A stretch of DNA of 64,000 bases from Caulobacter rhizosphaerae (GTDB lineage Bacteria; Pseudomonadota; Alphaproteobacteria; Caulobacterales; Caulobacteraceae). The notes below the pieces were generated by a model. The model made no database searches. It saw nothing but the letters and a program-made list of their open reading frames with translations, and had not been told where the DNA came from. The stretch spans positions 3,898,501 through 3,962,500 of the forward strand of contig NZ_CP048815.1 of assembly GCF_010977555.1 (NCBI RefSeq), written 5' to 3'. A program made the position numbers and the translations under genes. Each line of letters begins with the position of its first letter. Within the stretch, counting starts at the first letter, position 1. Below are positions 33,782-42,506 of this stretch, in pieces.

Positions 33782-33820
33782 TTACCCGGATAAAAGTCGT
33801 CGTCAATATTACCCGGATAA
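33782..33820 (-). promoter_or_regulatory. Tandem 12-bp operator and promoter of the hydrolase
   Basis: TTACCCGGATAA occurs at 33782-33793 and 33809-33820, 27 bp centre to centre. On the minus strand a TTGACG -35 box lies between the two sites, and TAAATA 16 bp further on is a likely -10, overlapped by the second site. The 63579-63617 region has the same layout and spacing before the paralogous hydrolase. The regulator is not identifiable here. Confidence 0.65.
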
Positions 33821-33877
33821 AAAAGAACGTTGGGTGCCAAGCTTGCTCGACGTACGCCCTCCGGAACCGCAGAGGTG

Positions 33878-33933
33878 CGCCAGTACCGGACATGGGCGCC
33901 CCTCCAGAAACACGACCTTCAGATGGTACCCGC
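33878..33933 (+). repeat. Dispersed intergenic repeat, copy 2
   Basis: GCGCCAGTACCGGACATGG followed by CTCCAGAAACACGACCTTCA. It is closest to copy 5 at 48528, which also has AACACGACCTTCA in place of AACTGGACATTCA. Confidence 0.7.
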
Positions 33934-34153
33934 CCCCAACGATTGGCCTGTTGCGGACCGGTGAACCAGTTGCCGCGGTCGTTGCCTGACACGGTGGGTG
34001 TTCTATGTCTAACGCACAGATGGACGCGGATAGCGCGTTTGTTCGCCAAGTCTCCACATTCGCGGCGGATCGAATTTCCTGACTGAGATCATCGCTGGAA
34101 GCGACATCTGTATTGCCCAACGAGCCGACCCACCGGACGGGTGAGGAATGCCA

Positions 34154-34175
34154 TTAGTATGGATATACATACTAA
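34154..34175. promoter_or_regulatory. Perfect palindrome, candidate HxlR operator
   Basis: TTAGTATG-N6-CATACTAA has two perfect 8-bp arms. It lies ~160 bp upstream of the SDR/MAPEG gene pair. A smaller GTAT-N3-ATAC site (35931-35941) lies just before the ATG of the nearby HxlR gene, making that protein a candidate ligand for both. Confidence 0.5.
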
Positions 34176-34337
34176 GTATAGACATTTCATCCTTCTTGCT
34201 CAAATCGATCCAAGCCTACATTTCAATCTCTCCAAGCGGGCCGGGCTGATCCGGATTGCTCGGTTCCTGGCCGCCGCATCCAGCTTGTCCGGATCCAGCC
34301 GCCGGGGACGAACACAGGCGTTCGAGAGGAGAGTTCG

Positions 34338-35087
34338 ATGACACGACTGGATGGAAAGGTCGCCCTTGTGACTGGAGCGGGTCGAGGCATTGGCCGCGCC
34401 GTGGCGCACCGGTTCGCGGCCGAGGGCGCGACGGTCGCCGTGGTGTCGCGCACGCCGCGGAACGTCGAGGAGGTCGTCACCGGCATCCGGACCAAGGGCG
34501 GAGAGGCTATCGGGGTGATCTGCGACATTTCCGACCCGGCTCAGATCGCCGCCGCCGTCGACCAGGTCGCCAGCGCCTTCGGCCGGATCGATATCCTGGT
34601 GAACAACGCGTTCGATCCCTCCGTCGTGATGGCCCCGGTTACGGACCTGACCATCGGGCAGCTCCAGCGCAATTTCGAGGTCGGTCCGATCGCCTACCTG
34701 CGCCTGATGCAGGCCTGTTATCCTCACCTGAAGGCCAGCGGCGCGGGCCGGGTGATCAACTTCGCGTCCATCGCCGGGGTTACTGGCATGGCCGGCTACG
34801 CGCCCTATGCCATGGCCAAGGAAGCCGTCAGGGCCCTGACCCGTGTCGCCGCCCGCGAGTGGGGAAAGGACGGGATCACTGTCAACAACGTCCTGCCGAT
34901 CGCCAACACGCTTGAGGAGATCCCCGAGACCGGCGTCCCGAGGGTTCAGTCCCCACTCGAACGGATGGGGTCTCCCGAGGACGATATCGCGCCGGTCGTC
35001 CTGTTCCTCGCCAGCGCCGACTCCCGCTTCATCACCGGCTACAGCCTGTCGCCCGACGGCGGGGCGATGATCGACGGCGCGCGCTGA
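34338..35087 (+). CDS. SDR-family oxidoreductase
   Basis: 249-aa short-chain dehydrogenase: VTGAGRGIGRAVAHRF, ILVNNAF (NNAG variant), serine in NFASIAG, and catalytic YAMAK (YAPYAMAKEAV). GAGGAGAG precedes the ATG. The neighbouring MAPEG gene 65 bp downstream may share its transcript. An HxlR regulator is convergent beyond it. HxlR-SDR-DoxX groupings are common in stress or electrophile detoxification loci; the substrate is not known. Confidence 0.9.
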   Translation: MTRLDGKVALVTGAGRGIGRAVAHRFAAEGATVAVVSRTPRNVEEVVTGIRTKGGEAIGVICDISDPAQIAAAVDQVASAFGRIDILVNNAFDPSVVMAPVTDLTIGQLQRNFEVGPIAYLRLMQACYPHLKASGAGRVINFASIAGVTGMAGYAPYAMAKEAVRALTRVAAREWGKDGITVNNVLPIANTLEEIPETGVPRVQSPLERMGSPEDDIAPVVLFLASADSRFITGYSLSPDGGAMIDGAR

Positions 35088-35152
35088 CGGGCGATCCGCC
35101 CGGCGCCCCGTCGGGCGGCGCTCGTCGAACCCTATGACATTCAGGAGGCCTC

Positions 35153-35536
35153 ATGGCCGATCTGCCCATCACATCCCTGTTCGCCGGGGGCTTCGCGCTG
35201 GCCCTGGTCGGCCTTTCGCTCATGGTGACCCTGCGTCGTGTGAAGACGACGATCCTGCTTGGGGAGGGCGATGACATAGGGCTGCGCCGCCGCATCCGGG
35301 CGCAGGCAAACTTCATTGAATATGTGCCCCTCGGGATCATCGTGCTGACCCTGATGGAACTGCGGGGCCTGCCTGCCGTCGGCGTCCTCTCGCTGGGAAC
35401 GGCGCTCGCGGTCGGCCGGCTGTTGCACGCCGTCGGCATGTACAGGGACGCCCCGGTCCTGCGCGGCCTGGGTATCCTGGCGACCTATGCGGTGCTCGCC
35501 GGCGGTGGCGTCGCGGTTATCCTTTCGGCCGTCTGA
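35153..35536 (+). CDS. MAPEG-family membrane protein
   Basis: 127-aa membrane protein of the MAPEG family (membrane-associated proteins in eicosanoid and glutathione metabolism). It has four predicted membrane helices and the family motif RRIRAQANFIEYVPLGII around residues 43-60, where glutathione-binding Arg, Asn and Glu lie in characterised members. A strong AGGAGG site precedes the ATG. It follows an SDR gene and may help detoxify electrophiles or peroxides. Confidence 0.9.
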   Translation: MADLPITSLFAGGFALALVGLSLMVTLRRVKTTILLGEGDDIGLRRRIRAQANFIEYVPLGIIVLTLMELRGLPAVGVLSLGTALAVGRLLHAVGMYRDAPVLRGLGILATYAVLAGGGVAVILSAV

Positions 35537-35560
35537 TCCCGTTCACGGTCGCGCCTCCGG

Positions 35561-35923
35561 TCAGGCCGAGCCCTTGCGACCGGGGCCGGCCGACCTCTTG
35601 GGAAGGCTTGACCCGTACTCCAGCCACCACGCGGTCAGGGCTTCCATCGTGGGGCCCAGCGCCCGCGCCTTTGGCGTCATTTCGTATTCGACGCGGGGCG
35701 GCACCTCGGCGAAGACCGTCCGCGAGACCAGGCCGTCGGCTTCCAGCTCCCGCAGCTGGGCGGTGAGCATGTGCTGGGTGATCCCCGGTATGGCTTTGCG
35801 CAGTTCGCCGAAGCGATGGATGCGCTGGCTGAGGAGCCACATGATTTCGAGCTTCCACTTACCTGACAGCATCGCGAAGGCGCGGCGCATCTCGTCCTGC
35901 ATGGTGGCGACAGTCTCGGACAT
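35561..35923 (-). CDS. HxlR-family transcriptional regulator
   Basis: 120-aa winged-helix regulator of the HxlR type: LSGKWKLEIMWLL (helices 1-2), FGELRKAIPGITQHMLTAQL (recognition helix region), and LVSRTVFAEVPPRVEYEMT (wing). The usual N-terminal redox-sensing Cys of quinone-responsive members (as in CPM) is absent, so it may sense something other than thiol oxidation. It is convergent with MAPEG and divergent from the DoxX-like gene. A GTAT-TCC-ATAC palindrome directly upstream may serve autoregulation. Confidence 0.9.
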   Translation of the reverse strand: MSETVATMQDEMRRAFAMLSGKWKLEIMWLLSQRIHRFGELRKAIPGITQHMLTAQLRELEADGLVSRTVFAEVPPRVEYEMTPKARALGPTMEALTAWWLEYGSSLPKRSAGPGRKGSA

Positions 35924-36091
35924 CGGTCTGGTATTCCATACTTACCGCCGCAAATTCATCCTACTTGCGACGTTCCATCATAGCAGACAATTTCGATACA
36001 TGCTCCCGGACGATGTCGCAATTCGCCGACACGCCGGCCGCATGTTCTGCCGAACAGTCTCGCCAAAGCATAGGCGACAGGAAAAAACCGT

Positions 36092-36490
36092 ATGGCCGTC
36101 ACTTATACATACTGGATTAGCACCGCGCTCTTGTCGGCGTTGTATCTGTCATCCGCATTTCTTTATCTGATCAAGAAGGACTTCGTCCAAAAGGCGCAGG
36201 CCGACCTGGGCTACCCTGCTCCCCATCTCATCCCGCTGATGATCGTGGTGAAAATCCTCGGACCGGCGGCCATTCTGACACGCCTCAGCGTGCCGCTCAG
36301 CGACCTGGCCTATGCCGGCATGTTCTATCACCTGATCCTGTCGGGAATGGCCCACCTAGGCGTGCGCAGTTTCAAGAGCGCCGCGCCCGCGGTCATTGGG
36401 CTGGTGCTCCTGGCCGCGTCCTTCGCAACGCAGAACGATGCGCGCCAAGCGCCGTCGCCATACGCGCCCGCGGCGGCGGAGCAACCGTAA
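36092..36490 (+). CDS. DoxX-like small membrane protein
   Basis: 132-aa protein with four predicted membrane helices and the DoxX-like motif KAQADLGYPAPHLIPLMIVVK, then LKILGPAAIL-type helix breaks. DoxX-like proteins are linked to redox stress and quinone pools, but this subgroup has no firm function. It is divergent from the HxlR regulator 168 bp away, which probably controls it. Confidence 0.85.
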   Translation: MAVTYTYWISTALLSALYLSSAFLYLIKKDFVQKAQADLGYPAPHLIPLMIVVKILGPAAILTRLSVPLSDLAYAGMFYHLILSGMAHLGVRSFKSAAPAVIGLVLLAASFATQNDARQAPSPYAPAAAEQP

Positions 36491-36548
36491 CGTCCTTCGG
36501 AATGTCCGCTGGACTGAGGGGCGTCGACCGCCGGCGATGTCAGAGCCG

Positions 36549-36600
36549 CGCCATTTGCTGACGTTGTCAGTCCTCCAAGAACTGGACGTTCATCTGAGGG
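36549..36600 (+). repeat. Dispersed intergenic repeat, copy 3
   Basis: GCGCCATTTGCTGACGTTG followed by CTCCAAGAACTGGACGTTCA. It lies between the convergent DoxX and cyclopropane-synthase genes. About 45 bp before it is GGAATGTCC (36500-36508), roughly inverted to the repeat's right end, so the copy may form a larger stem. Confidence 0.75.
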
Positions 36601-36613
36601 TTCGGCGACAGAG

Positions 36614-37840
36614 CTAGGCATGGCGGTCCAGTGAGAATTGAATGACGTTGGTGCGCCCTGTTCGAAAGCCTGCTTCGCAGTAGGCCAGGTAGAACCGCCA
36701 CAGCCGCCGAAACCGCTCGTCCAAATCCATCGCGCCGAGGACACCCGTCGCGGCGGCGTCCTCGAAGCGCTCGGACCAACGGCGCAAGGTCTCGGCATAG
36801 TCCAAGCCAAACCGCACGGTTCGCCGTGGCGCCAAGCCGTGCCGGGTCGCCAGGTCGGCCAGATGCGTCTCTGACGCCAGCGCGCCGCCAGGAAAGACGT
36901 AGCGCTGGATGAAGTCTGTGCGCGCGTCATATTCCTCGAAGAGCGCGTCGGCGATGGTGATGACCTGCAGGCCGGCGCGGCCGCCGGGCTTGAGCAGGTC
37001 CCGGACCTTTTGGAAGTAGATGCCCCAATAGGCCTTGCCGACCGCCTCGAACATCTCGATCGACGCTAAGCGATCAAACTGGCCGTCCAGCTCGCGATAG
37101 TCCAGCAGGCGGATGTCGACCCGCTCGGAGAGGCCCGCCTCGAAGACGCGGCGACGCGCCAGGTCATACTGCGCGCGCGAGATCGTCACGCCCTGCACGC
37201 GAGCGCCGATCTCACCGGCCGCGAACAGACCAAAGCCGCCCCAGCCACAGCCGATCTCGACGAGGCTGTGACCGGGTTGCAGGTCGATCAGGCGGGCCAG
37301 CTCCATGTACTTGGCGCGCTGCGCGACCTCCAGGGACTGATCCGGCGCGGTGAACCGGGCGGCCGAGTAGGTCATGGTCTGGTCGAGCCAGGCGGCGTAG
37401 AAATCGTTACCCAGGTCATAGTGAGCGTGGATGTTGCGGCGCGCGCCGGACTTGCTGTTGGCCCTGAGGTGGTGGAACGCCCAGTTGACCGCCTTCATCC
37501 ACCAGCCGCCGTCGAACAGGCGACGGATGTGATCGTAGTTGTTGGCCAGGACCTCAAGCAGCGCCGCCAGGTCCGGGCTCGTCCACTCGCCGGCGATATA
37601 GCCTTCGGCAAAACCGATATCGCCGCTGGCCAGCACACGGGCGGCGAATCTCAGGTCCCGGACCTGAAGCACCGCCTGAGGCCCCGCGACCTTGCCCACG
37701 AGGTGATGACGGGCTCCGCCTCGCTCGACGATGGTCAGCTCTCCCCAAGTCCAGTTGGCCGACAGCAGGTCCACGAAGGCATGGAAGAGCGTCTGGCGGC
37801 GCGGCGCGGGGGCCAAGGCGGCGTGGGACAGGTCATTCAT
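36614..37840 (-). CDS. Cyclopropane-fatty-acyl-phospholipid synthase family protein
   Basis: 408-aa SAM-dependent methyltransferase acting on unsaturated acyl chains of membrane lipids. An N-terminal lipid-binding domain (~1-120) is followed by the YDLGNDFY motif, the SAM site VEIGCGWGGFG (~187-197), GVTISRAQYDLA, and SIEMFEAVG, all characteristic of CFA synthase. Length is close to the usual ~400. It ends the minus-strand group DUF1295, methyltransferase, DUF2177, CFA. In other alphaproteobacteria a CFA-type gene is in the sigmaE/ChrR singlet-oxygen regulon, and sigmaE/ChrR lie 6 kb away here. Confidence 0.93.
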   Translation of the reverse strand: MNDLSHAALAPAPRRQTLFHAFVDLLSANWTWGELTIVERGGARHHLVGKVAGPQAVLQVRDLRFAARVLASGDIGFAEGYIAGEWTSPDLAALLEVLANNYDHIRRLFDGGWWMKAVNWAFHHLRANSKSGARRNIHAHYDLGNDFYAAWLDQTMTYSAARFTAPDQSLEVAQRAKYMELARLIDLQPGHSLVEIGCGWGGFGLFAAGEIGARVQGVTISRAQYDLARRRVFEAGLSERVDIRLLDYRELDGQFDRLASIEMFEAVGKAYWGIYFQKVRDLLKPGGRAGLQVITIADALFEEYDARTDFIQRYVFPGGALASETHLADLATRHGLAPRRTVRFGLDYAETLRRWSERFEDAAATGVLGAMDLDERFRRLWRFYLAYCEAGFRTGRTNVIQFSLDRHA

Positions 37841-37958
37841 GGTCGAGGCCCTGCGAGCACTGAGGCGGCGCCGCAGTCGTCACGCCCGCGCCTCCTGAAA
37901 CGAAACCGTACTTCGAAAACCCTGCTGTCGCCGACCTCGCTCTGGCCGGCGTGGGCGG

Positions 37959-38360
37959 CTAGCGGGCCACGAGCCGCGCTGCCTGGAAGCCCGCATAGGC
38001 GGCCAGCGCCGTGAGCGCCGCGCCCCAGGCCATGTCGGCCAGGGTCAGACGGGTGGACCAGACGCGCAGGGTCGCCTGGTTGGTCAGGTCATAGGTGGCG
38101 TAGGCCACGAAGCCCAGCACCGCGCCGCTCAGGGCGGCCTTGCCCCCCGCGTTCTCGCGCAGGGCCGGCGCCACGGCCAGGGCCACGACGCCTAGGCCAT
38201 AAATCACGTAGAAGGCGATGGCGGCCGGCGCGTTAAACTTCTGGGCCAGCATGTCGCCCAGGACCGGTCGGTAAAGACGGGGGCCCATCAGCGACAGCCA
38301 GACGGCGTCGAGCCCAAGGAAGACGATCATCGATGCGACATAGGCGACAAGATAAGGCAT
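37959..38360 (-). CDS. DUF2177-family membrane protein
   Basis: 133-aa protein with four predicted membrane helices matching DUF2177: MPYLVAYVASMIVFLGLDAVWL at the N terminus (split here only for description), and GFVAYATYDLTNQATL in the third helix. AAGGAG precedes ATG 38360. DUF2177 genes recur beside CFA-type methyltransferases and FAD oxidoreductases in ChrR-linked clusters (recollection of genome contexts). Function unknown; a role in lipid modification is inferred. Confidence 0.88.
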   Translation of the reverse strand: MPYLVAYVASMIVFLGLDAVWLSLMGPRLYRPVLGDMLAQKFNAPAAIAFYVIYGLGVVALAVAPALRENAGGKAALSGAVLGFVAYATYDLTNQATLRVWSTRLTLADMAWGAALTALAAYAGFQAARLVAR

Positions 38361-38371
38361 TGCGGTTCTCC

Positions 38372-39397
38372 TTAGACCGGCGCGAGTCGGTAGTGGCTGA
38401 CGCCCCATTCGGCGCCGCCGCGATCGCCGAACAGGCCAGCCGTCGCCAGGAAGAACCGGCGCCAGCGGCGCGCCCAGAGAACGGCGTCCTGGCCGTAGAC
38501 CGAACGCATCACCCCCATGATCTCGCGCTCGTGGCGATCGAAATTGACCAGCCAGTCGTCGGCGGTGCGCGCGTAGTGCGCCCCGCTCCAGCGCCAGTCG
38601 GCCTCGACCGCGAAGAGGTCCGGATATTGATGCATCAAGCCATGGCTGGGCATCAGGCCGCCGGTGAAGAAGTGCTGGGCGATGAAGTCCGAGCGATCCT
38701 CGACCTCGAAGCGGTAGGGCGCGGCGCGATGGGCGAAGACGTGGACGAAGGCCCGACCGCCGGGCGTGAGCCAGGCGCGCACGCGGGTCAGGAGCGCGCG
38801 CCAGTTGGCCATGTGCTCGAACATCTCGACTGAGACGATGCGGTCGAAGCGTGACGAGGTCGCGAAGTCATTCATGTCGGCGGTCACGACCGTCAGATTG
38901 GCCAGACCCCGCTCGCGCGCCTGCTGATCGATGAAGGCCTTCTGGCCATGGGAATTGGACACCGCGGTGATCGTCGCGGCGGGATAGGCCGCCGCCATCC
39001 ACAGGGACAGCGAGCCCCAGCCGCAGCCCAGTTCCAGCACCGCTTGCCCATCGGCCAGCCCGGCGTTCCGGCAGGTGCGCGCCAGCGCGGCTTCCTCGGC
39101 CTGCGCCAGGCTCGTGTCCGGCGTTTCGTAATAGGCGCTGGAATATTTCAGCCGCGGCCCCAGGACGAGCTCGAAGAACCGCGCCGGCAATTCGTAGTGC
39201 TGGACGTTGGCGGCCTGGGTGTGCTCGGCGATCGGACGGGCCGCCATGACGGCGGCGAAATCGGCCTCCGATTGTCCCGGCGTCCGGGCGAGCTGGCGAC
39301 GGGCGTTGGCCACCAGCGCGCCTATGGCGGGCCGCACGATGAAGTCGGGACAAGGGGCGTCTTGCAACCGGTTGATGGAGGCGGCCAAAAGGCTCAT
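38372..39397 (-). CDS. Second CFA-synthase-like SAM methyltransferase
   Basis: 341-aa methyltransferase similar in its core to CFA synthase but lacking the long N-terminal domain. Seen: NVQHYELPARFFELVLG, the SAM site LELGCGWGSLSLW (~137-149), ITAVSNSHGQKAFI and SVEMFEHMANW. This short subtype is the usual partner of FAD-oxidoreductase/DUF1365 pairs. Its ATG overlaps the DUF1295 stop by 4 bp. It could methylate a diene or activated acyl chain en route to a branched or furan fatty acid, which is an inference from context. Confidence 0.9.
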   Translation of the reverse strand: MSLLAASINRLQDAPCPDFIVRPAIGALVANARRQLARTPGQSEADFAAVMAARPIAEHTQAANVQHYELPARFFELVLGPRLKYSSAYYETPDTSLAQAEEAALARTCRNAGLADGQAVLELGCGWGSLSLWMAAAYPAATITAVSNSHGQKAFIDQQARERGLANLTVVTADMNDFATSSRFDRIVSVEMFEHMANWRALLTRVRAWLTPGGRAFVHVFAHRAAPYRFEVEDRSDFIAQHFFTGGLMPSHGLMHQYPDLFAVEADWRWSGAHYARTADDWLVNFDRHEREIMGVMRSVYGQDAVLWARRWRRFFLATAGLFGDRGGAEWGVSHYRLAPV

Positions 39398-40197
39398 CGG
39401 GGAGCTCCTTTTCGGGGCGGACGGGGAAAGAAGGCGCTGACCCTGGCCTGGTACTGGGCGTAGGCTTCGCCCTTGGCGGCGAGCATCGCCCGTTCCAGCG
39501 GCGGGACCCCGGTCAGGCGCGTGAGCACCAGGCCCATGGCCAGAGGGGCCAGCAGCGACAGCCAACCCGCGCTCCACCCGCCCGAAACGTCGATGGCGAT
39601 GACCGGATAGGCGAGCCATCCCAACCACTCGAAGAAATAGTTCGGATGACGCGACCAAGCCCATAGACCGCGATCCATGACCGCGTCGGGGGCGTGTTGA
39701 GCGGTCTTGAAGCGACGCATCTGCTCATCGGCCAAGGCTTCGCCGCCGATGGCGATCAGCCCGATGGCCGCGCCGAGGACATCGGCGGCCCGCAGGCCCG
39801 CGCCAGGACGCGCCGCGGCCGAGGCGATCGACAGGCAGAGCAAGGCGCTGGCCGGCGCCTGGACGAGGGCCAGGGCCAGCATCCGAGGCCTGAACCGCTC
39901 GCCCCATTCAGATTTGAGCGTCCGATAGCGCACGTCCTCGGCGCCGCGGGCGACGCGAACAACGACATAGGTTCCAAGCCTCAACGACCACAGCGCCACC
40001 AGCGCCGCGACCAGGCCCCGCCGCGCGCCGGGCGCCCCCGCCCACGGGGCCAGGGCGGCCAGGACGCCGCAAGCCCCGGTCCCGAACGTCCAGAAGACGT
40101 CCGTCCAGCCGCCGTTGCCTGTCCGCAGCACGCACCACCAGGCCAGACCCATCACGAGCGTCATCAGGCCCAGGGCCAGGGTCGCGGCGAGGATCAT
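39394..40197 (-). CDS. DUF1295 membrane protein (steroid 5-alpha-reductase-like)
   Basis: Integral membrane protein of ~267 aa with about six helices and the DUF1295 C-terminal motif (WAWSRHPNYFFEWLGWLAY), which in related reductases and methyltransferases binds the cofactor. The start is uncertain: ATG 40197 begins directly at the first helix. ATGs at 40248 and 40293 are also in frame and none has a clear ribosome site. First gene of the minus-strand lipid group and divergent from the FAD oxidoreductase. Confidence 0.85.
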   Translation of the reverse strand: MILAATLALGLMTLVMGLAWWCVLRTGNGGWTDVFWTFGTGACGVLAALAPWAGAPGARRGLVAALVALWSLRLGTYVVVRVARGAEDVRYRTLKSEWGERFRPRMLALALVQAPASALLCLSIASAAARPGAGLRAADVLGAAIGLIAIGGEALADEQMRRFKTAQHAPDAVMDRGLWAWSRHPNYFFEWLGWLAYPVIAIDVSGGWSAGWLSLLAPLAMGLVLTRLTGVPPLERAMLAAKGEAYAQYQARVSAFFPRPPRKGAPR

Positions 40198-40384
40198 CGG
40201 CGGCCCCGGGGCCGCGCCAGCGTGGATCTCGCCGGACCGATCGTCCATCGAAGGCGTTTGGGAAGGGTCATGGCCTCGATACGGGGCGGCCATTTGAGTG
40301 GACGCATGGTCGTCCAAAAAACCATGTCGTCCGTACCAGGGTTTGAAGCGCGCTCGACGGCGCGCCGCAGTCCTGGAGTCGTCT

Positions 40385-41731
40385 ATGCCGCTCGGCCAGT
40401 TTCCCGCTCGACCGCCCAACGCCCGCCGGCTGCGGATCGCCGTCGTCGGCGCCGGGATTTCAGGGCTTTCGTGCGCCTGGCTGCTGAGCGGCGAACACGA
40501 CGTGACGCTTTATGAGGCCGAAGGACGCCTCGGCGGACACGCCAATACGGTCGAGGCGGACGGCCTGGCGGTGGACACCGGCTTCATCGTCTATAACGAG
40601 GTCAACTACCCCAACCTGACCGCGCTCTTCGAGCACCTGGCCGTGCCGACCAAACCGGCCGACATGTCGCTGGCCGTCTCGCTGGACGAGGGCGAGCTGG
40701 AATATGGCAGCAAGAGCCTGGCCTCGCTCTTCGCCCAGCCGAGCATCCTGCTTCGCCCGCGCTTCTGGTCGATGCTGCGCGACCTCAACCGTTTCTATCG
40801 CACCGCGCCGGGACATCTGGCGACGCTCGATCCGGTCATATCGCTCAGCCAGTACCTGAAGGACCAGGGCTATGGCGCGGCGCTGCGGCAGGACCATCTG
40901 TTGCCGATGGCCGCGGCCATCTGGTCGGCCAGCATCGAGGGCGTCGGCGATCATCCGGCCGCGGCCTTCATCCGCTTCTTCGAAAACCACGACCTCCTGC
41001 GGTTCATCGGACGGCGCACCTGGCGCACCGTGGACGGCGGCAGCCGGGTCTATGTCGAGGCCCTGGCCAAGGCCTTCCGCGGTGACGTCCGCCAAGGCGC
41101 GCCCGTCACCCGTGTGCGGCGCACGCCCGCCCAGGCGATCGTCGAGGACGCCGCGGGCGGCCGGCAGGCTTTCGATCACGTGGTGATCGCCGCCCACGCC
41201 CCGAGCGCCCTGGCCCTGCTGGACGATCCGTCACCCGAGGAGCGCGCGCTGCTCGGCGCCTTCCGCTACATGCCCAACACCGCGGTCCTGCACGGCGACG
41301 TTCGGCTGATGCCGCGCCGCCGGCGGGCCTGGGCGAGCTGGAACCATCTTGGCCGGCGCGATGATCCTGCGGCCGGCTGCGTCACCTACTGGATGAACCA
41401 CCTGCAAGGCCTTTCCCGAAGACCGCCCCTCTTCGTGACGCTCAATCCCCATATCGCGCCCGATCCCGCCCTCACCTACAGCACGCATGCCTACGAGCAC
41501 CCCCACTTCGACGCCGCCGCCCTGACGGCCCAGAAGTCGCTCTGGTCGCTGCAGGGCGCGCAACGCACCTGGTTCTGCGGCGCCTATTTCGGCGCGGGCT
41601 TCCACGAGGACGGGCTGCAGGCGGGCCTGGCGGTCGCCGAGCAGCTGGGCGGCGTCCGCCGCCCCTGGCGGGTGGCCGGCGAAAGCGGCCGCATCGTGCT
41701 CGCGCCGCATTCTGTCGCCCAGGCCGCCTGA
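40385..41731 (+). CDS. FAD-dependent oxidoreductase (amine-oxidase-like, lipid locus)
   Basis: 448-aa flavoprotein: Rossmann motif VVGAGISGLSCAWLL (from V20), the FAD motif GRLGGHANTV, and a C-terminal FAD site CGAYFGAGFHEDGLQAGL. It always travels with DUF1365 and a short CFA-like methyltransferase in proteobacterial ChrR-linked clusters. In Rhodobacter sphaeroides, genes of these families are tied to furan fatty acid formation and sigmaE activation (literature recollection). It may desaturate an acyl chain. Its stop overlaps the DUF1365 start by one base (TGATG). Confidence 0.88.
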   Translation: MPLGQFPARPPNARRLRIAVVGAGISGLSCAWLLSGEHDVTLYEAEGRLGGHANTVEADGLAVDTGFIVYNEVNYPNLTALFEHLAVPTKPADMSLAVSLDEGELEYGSKSLASLFAQPSILLRPRFWSMLRDLNRFYRTAPGHLATLDPVISLSQYLKDQGYGAALRQDHLLPMAAAIWSASIEGVGDHPAAAFIRFFENHDLLRFIGRRTWRTVDGGSRVYVEALAKAFRGDVRQGAPVTRVRRTPAQAIVEDAAGGRQAFDHVVIAAHAPSALALLDDPSPEERALLGAFRYMPNTAVLHGDVRLMPRRRRAWASWNHLGRRDDPAAGCVTYWMNHLQGLSRRPPLFVTLNPHIAPDPALTYSTHAYEHPHFDAAALTAQKSLWSLQGAQRTWFCGAYFGAGFHEDGLQAGLAVAEQLGGVRRPWRVAGESGRIVLAPHSVAQAA

Positions 41732-42504
41732 TGAGCGCCTCGGCGATCTATAGCGGCCTGGTGTTCCACAAGCGCGAACGCCCACGTGTCCATGGCCTGC
41801 GCTATCGGATCTTCATGCTCCTGCTCGATCTGGACAAGCTGGACGATCTCTTCGCCCGCCTTCGCTGGCTGCGCCGCGGTCGACGGGGCTGGGCGTCGTT
41901 CGATCCGCGCGACCACGGCGATCATCGCGGCGGGGATCTTCGGGCCTATGTCGCCGAGCGCCTGGTCGAGGCTGGGCTCGAACCGGGAGGGCCCGTGCGC
42001 CTGCTCTGCATGCCAAGGGTCCTCGGCTATGGGTTCAATCCCCTCAGCCTCTATTTCTGCCATGGCCGCGACGGCGTCCTGAGCGCGATCCTCTATGAGG
42101 TGCGCAACACGTTCGGCCAGGACCACGGCTACATGATCGCCGTCCCCGAGGACGATGGTCCGGTTCGTCAGACCGCGCCCAAGCGCTTCTATGTCTCGCC
42201 GTTCATGGACATGGACCTGACCTATCGTTTCACCATATCGCCGCCGGCCGAGGCAATCGCGGTACGGGTCGAGGTCTTGGACGCCGATGGCCTGGTGCTC
42301 ACCGCGGGATTCTCCGGCAGGCGCTCGCCGCTCACCGATGCTAGCCTGCTCTCAGCTCTGGTCCGTCATCCAATGCTCAGTTTCGGCGTCATGGCGGCGA
42401 TCCATTGGGAGGCGCTGAAGATCTTCGCCAAGGGCGTCGGCCTGCGTCCGCGCCCACCCGCGCCGGCTCGTCCGATCACCCATGGCGCGGCCCTGAGGCC
42501 GTGA
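41731..42504 (+). CDS. DUF1365-family protein
   Basis: 257-aa protein of DUF1365: N-terminal IYSGLVFHKRERPRVHGLRY, central VLGYGFNPLSLYFCHG and YEVRNTFGQDHGY, then KRFYVSPFMDMDLTYRF. The function is not established biochemically. A Rhodobacter relative was implicated in signalling singlet oxygen to sigmaE/ChrR (recollection). Translation is coupled to the FAD oxidoreductase through the TGATG junction. No signal or membrane segment is seen. Confidence 0.92.
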   Translation: MSASAIYSGLVFHKRERPRVHGLRYRIFMLLLDLDKLDDLFARLRWLRRGRRGWASFDPRDHGDHRGGDLRAYVAERLVEAGLEPGGPVRLLCMPRVLGYGFNPLSLYFCHGRDGVLSAILYEVRNTFGQDHGYMIAVPEDDGPVRQTAPKRFYVSPFMDMDLTYRFTISPPAEAIAVRVEVLDADGLVLTAGFSGRRSPLTDASLLSALVRHPMLSFGVMAAIHWEALKIFAKGVGLRPRPPAPARPITHGAALRP

Positions 42505-42506
42505 CA

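Larger units (their letters stand above)
33736..34337. other. Regulatory intergenic region between hydrolase and SDR genes
   Basis: 602 bp with no credible gene on either strand. It holds a tandem operator (33782-33820) serving the leftward hydrolase, copy 2 of the dispersed repeat (33878-33933) and a long palindrome (34154-34175) upstream of the rightward SDR. Confidence 0.6.

Noticed and set aside
33782..33820. Two identical 12-mers as the start of a CRISPR or tandem array
   Set aside because: Only two units, near-palindromic and placed around a -35 box; operators explain them. No CRISPR array is seen in the window.
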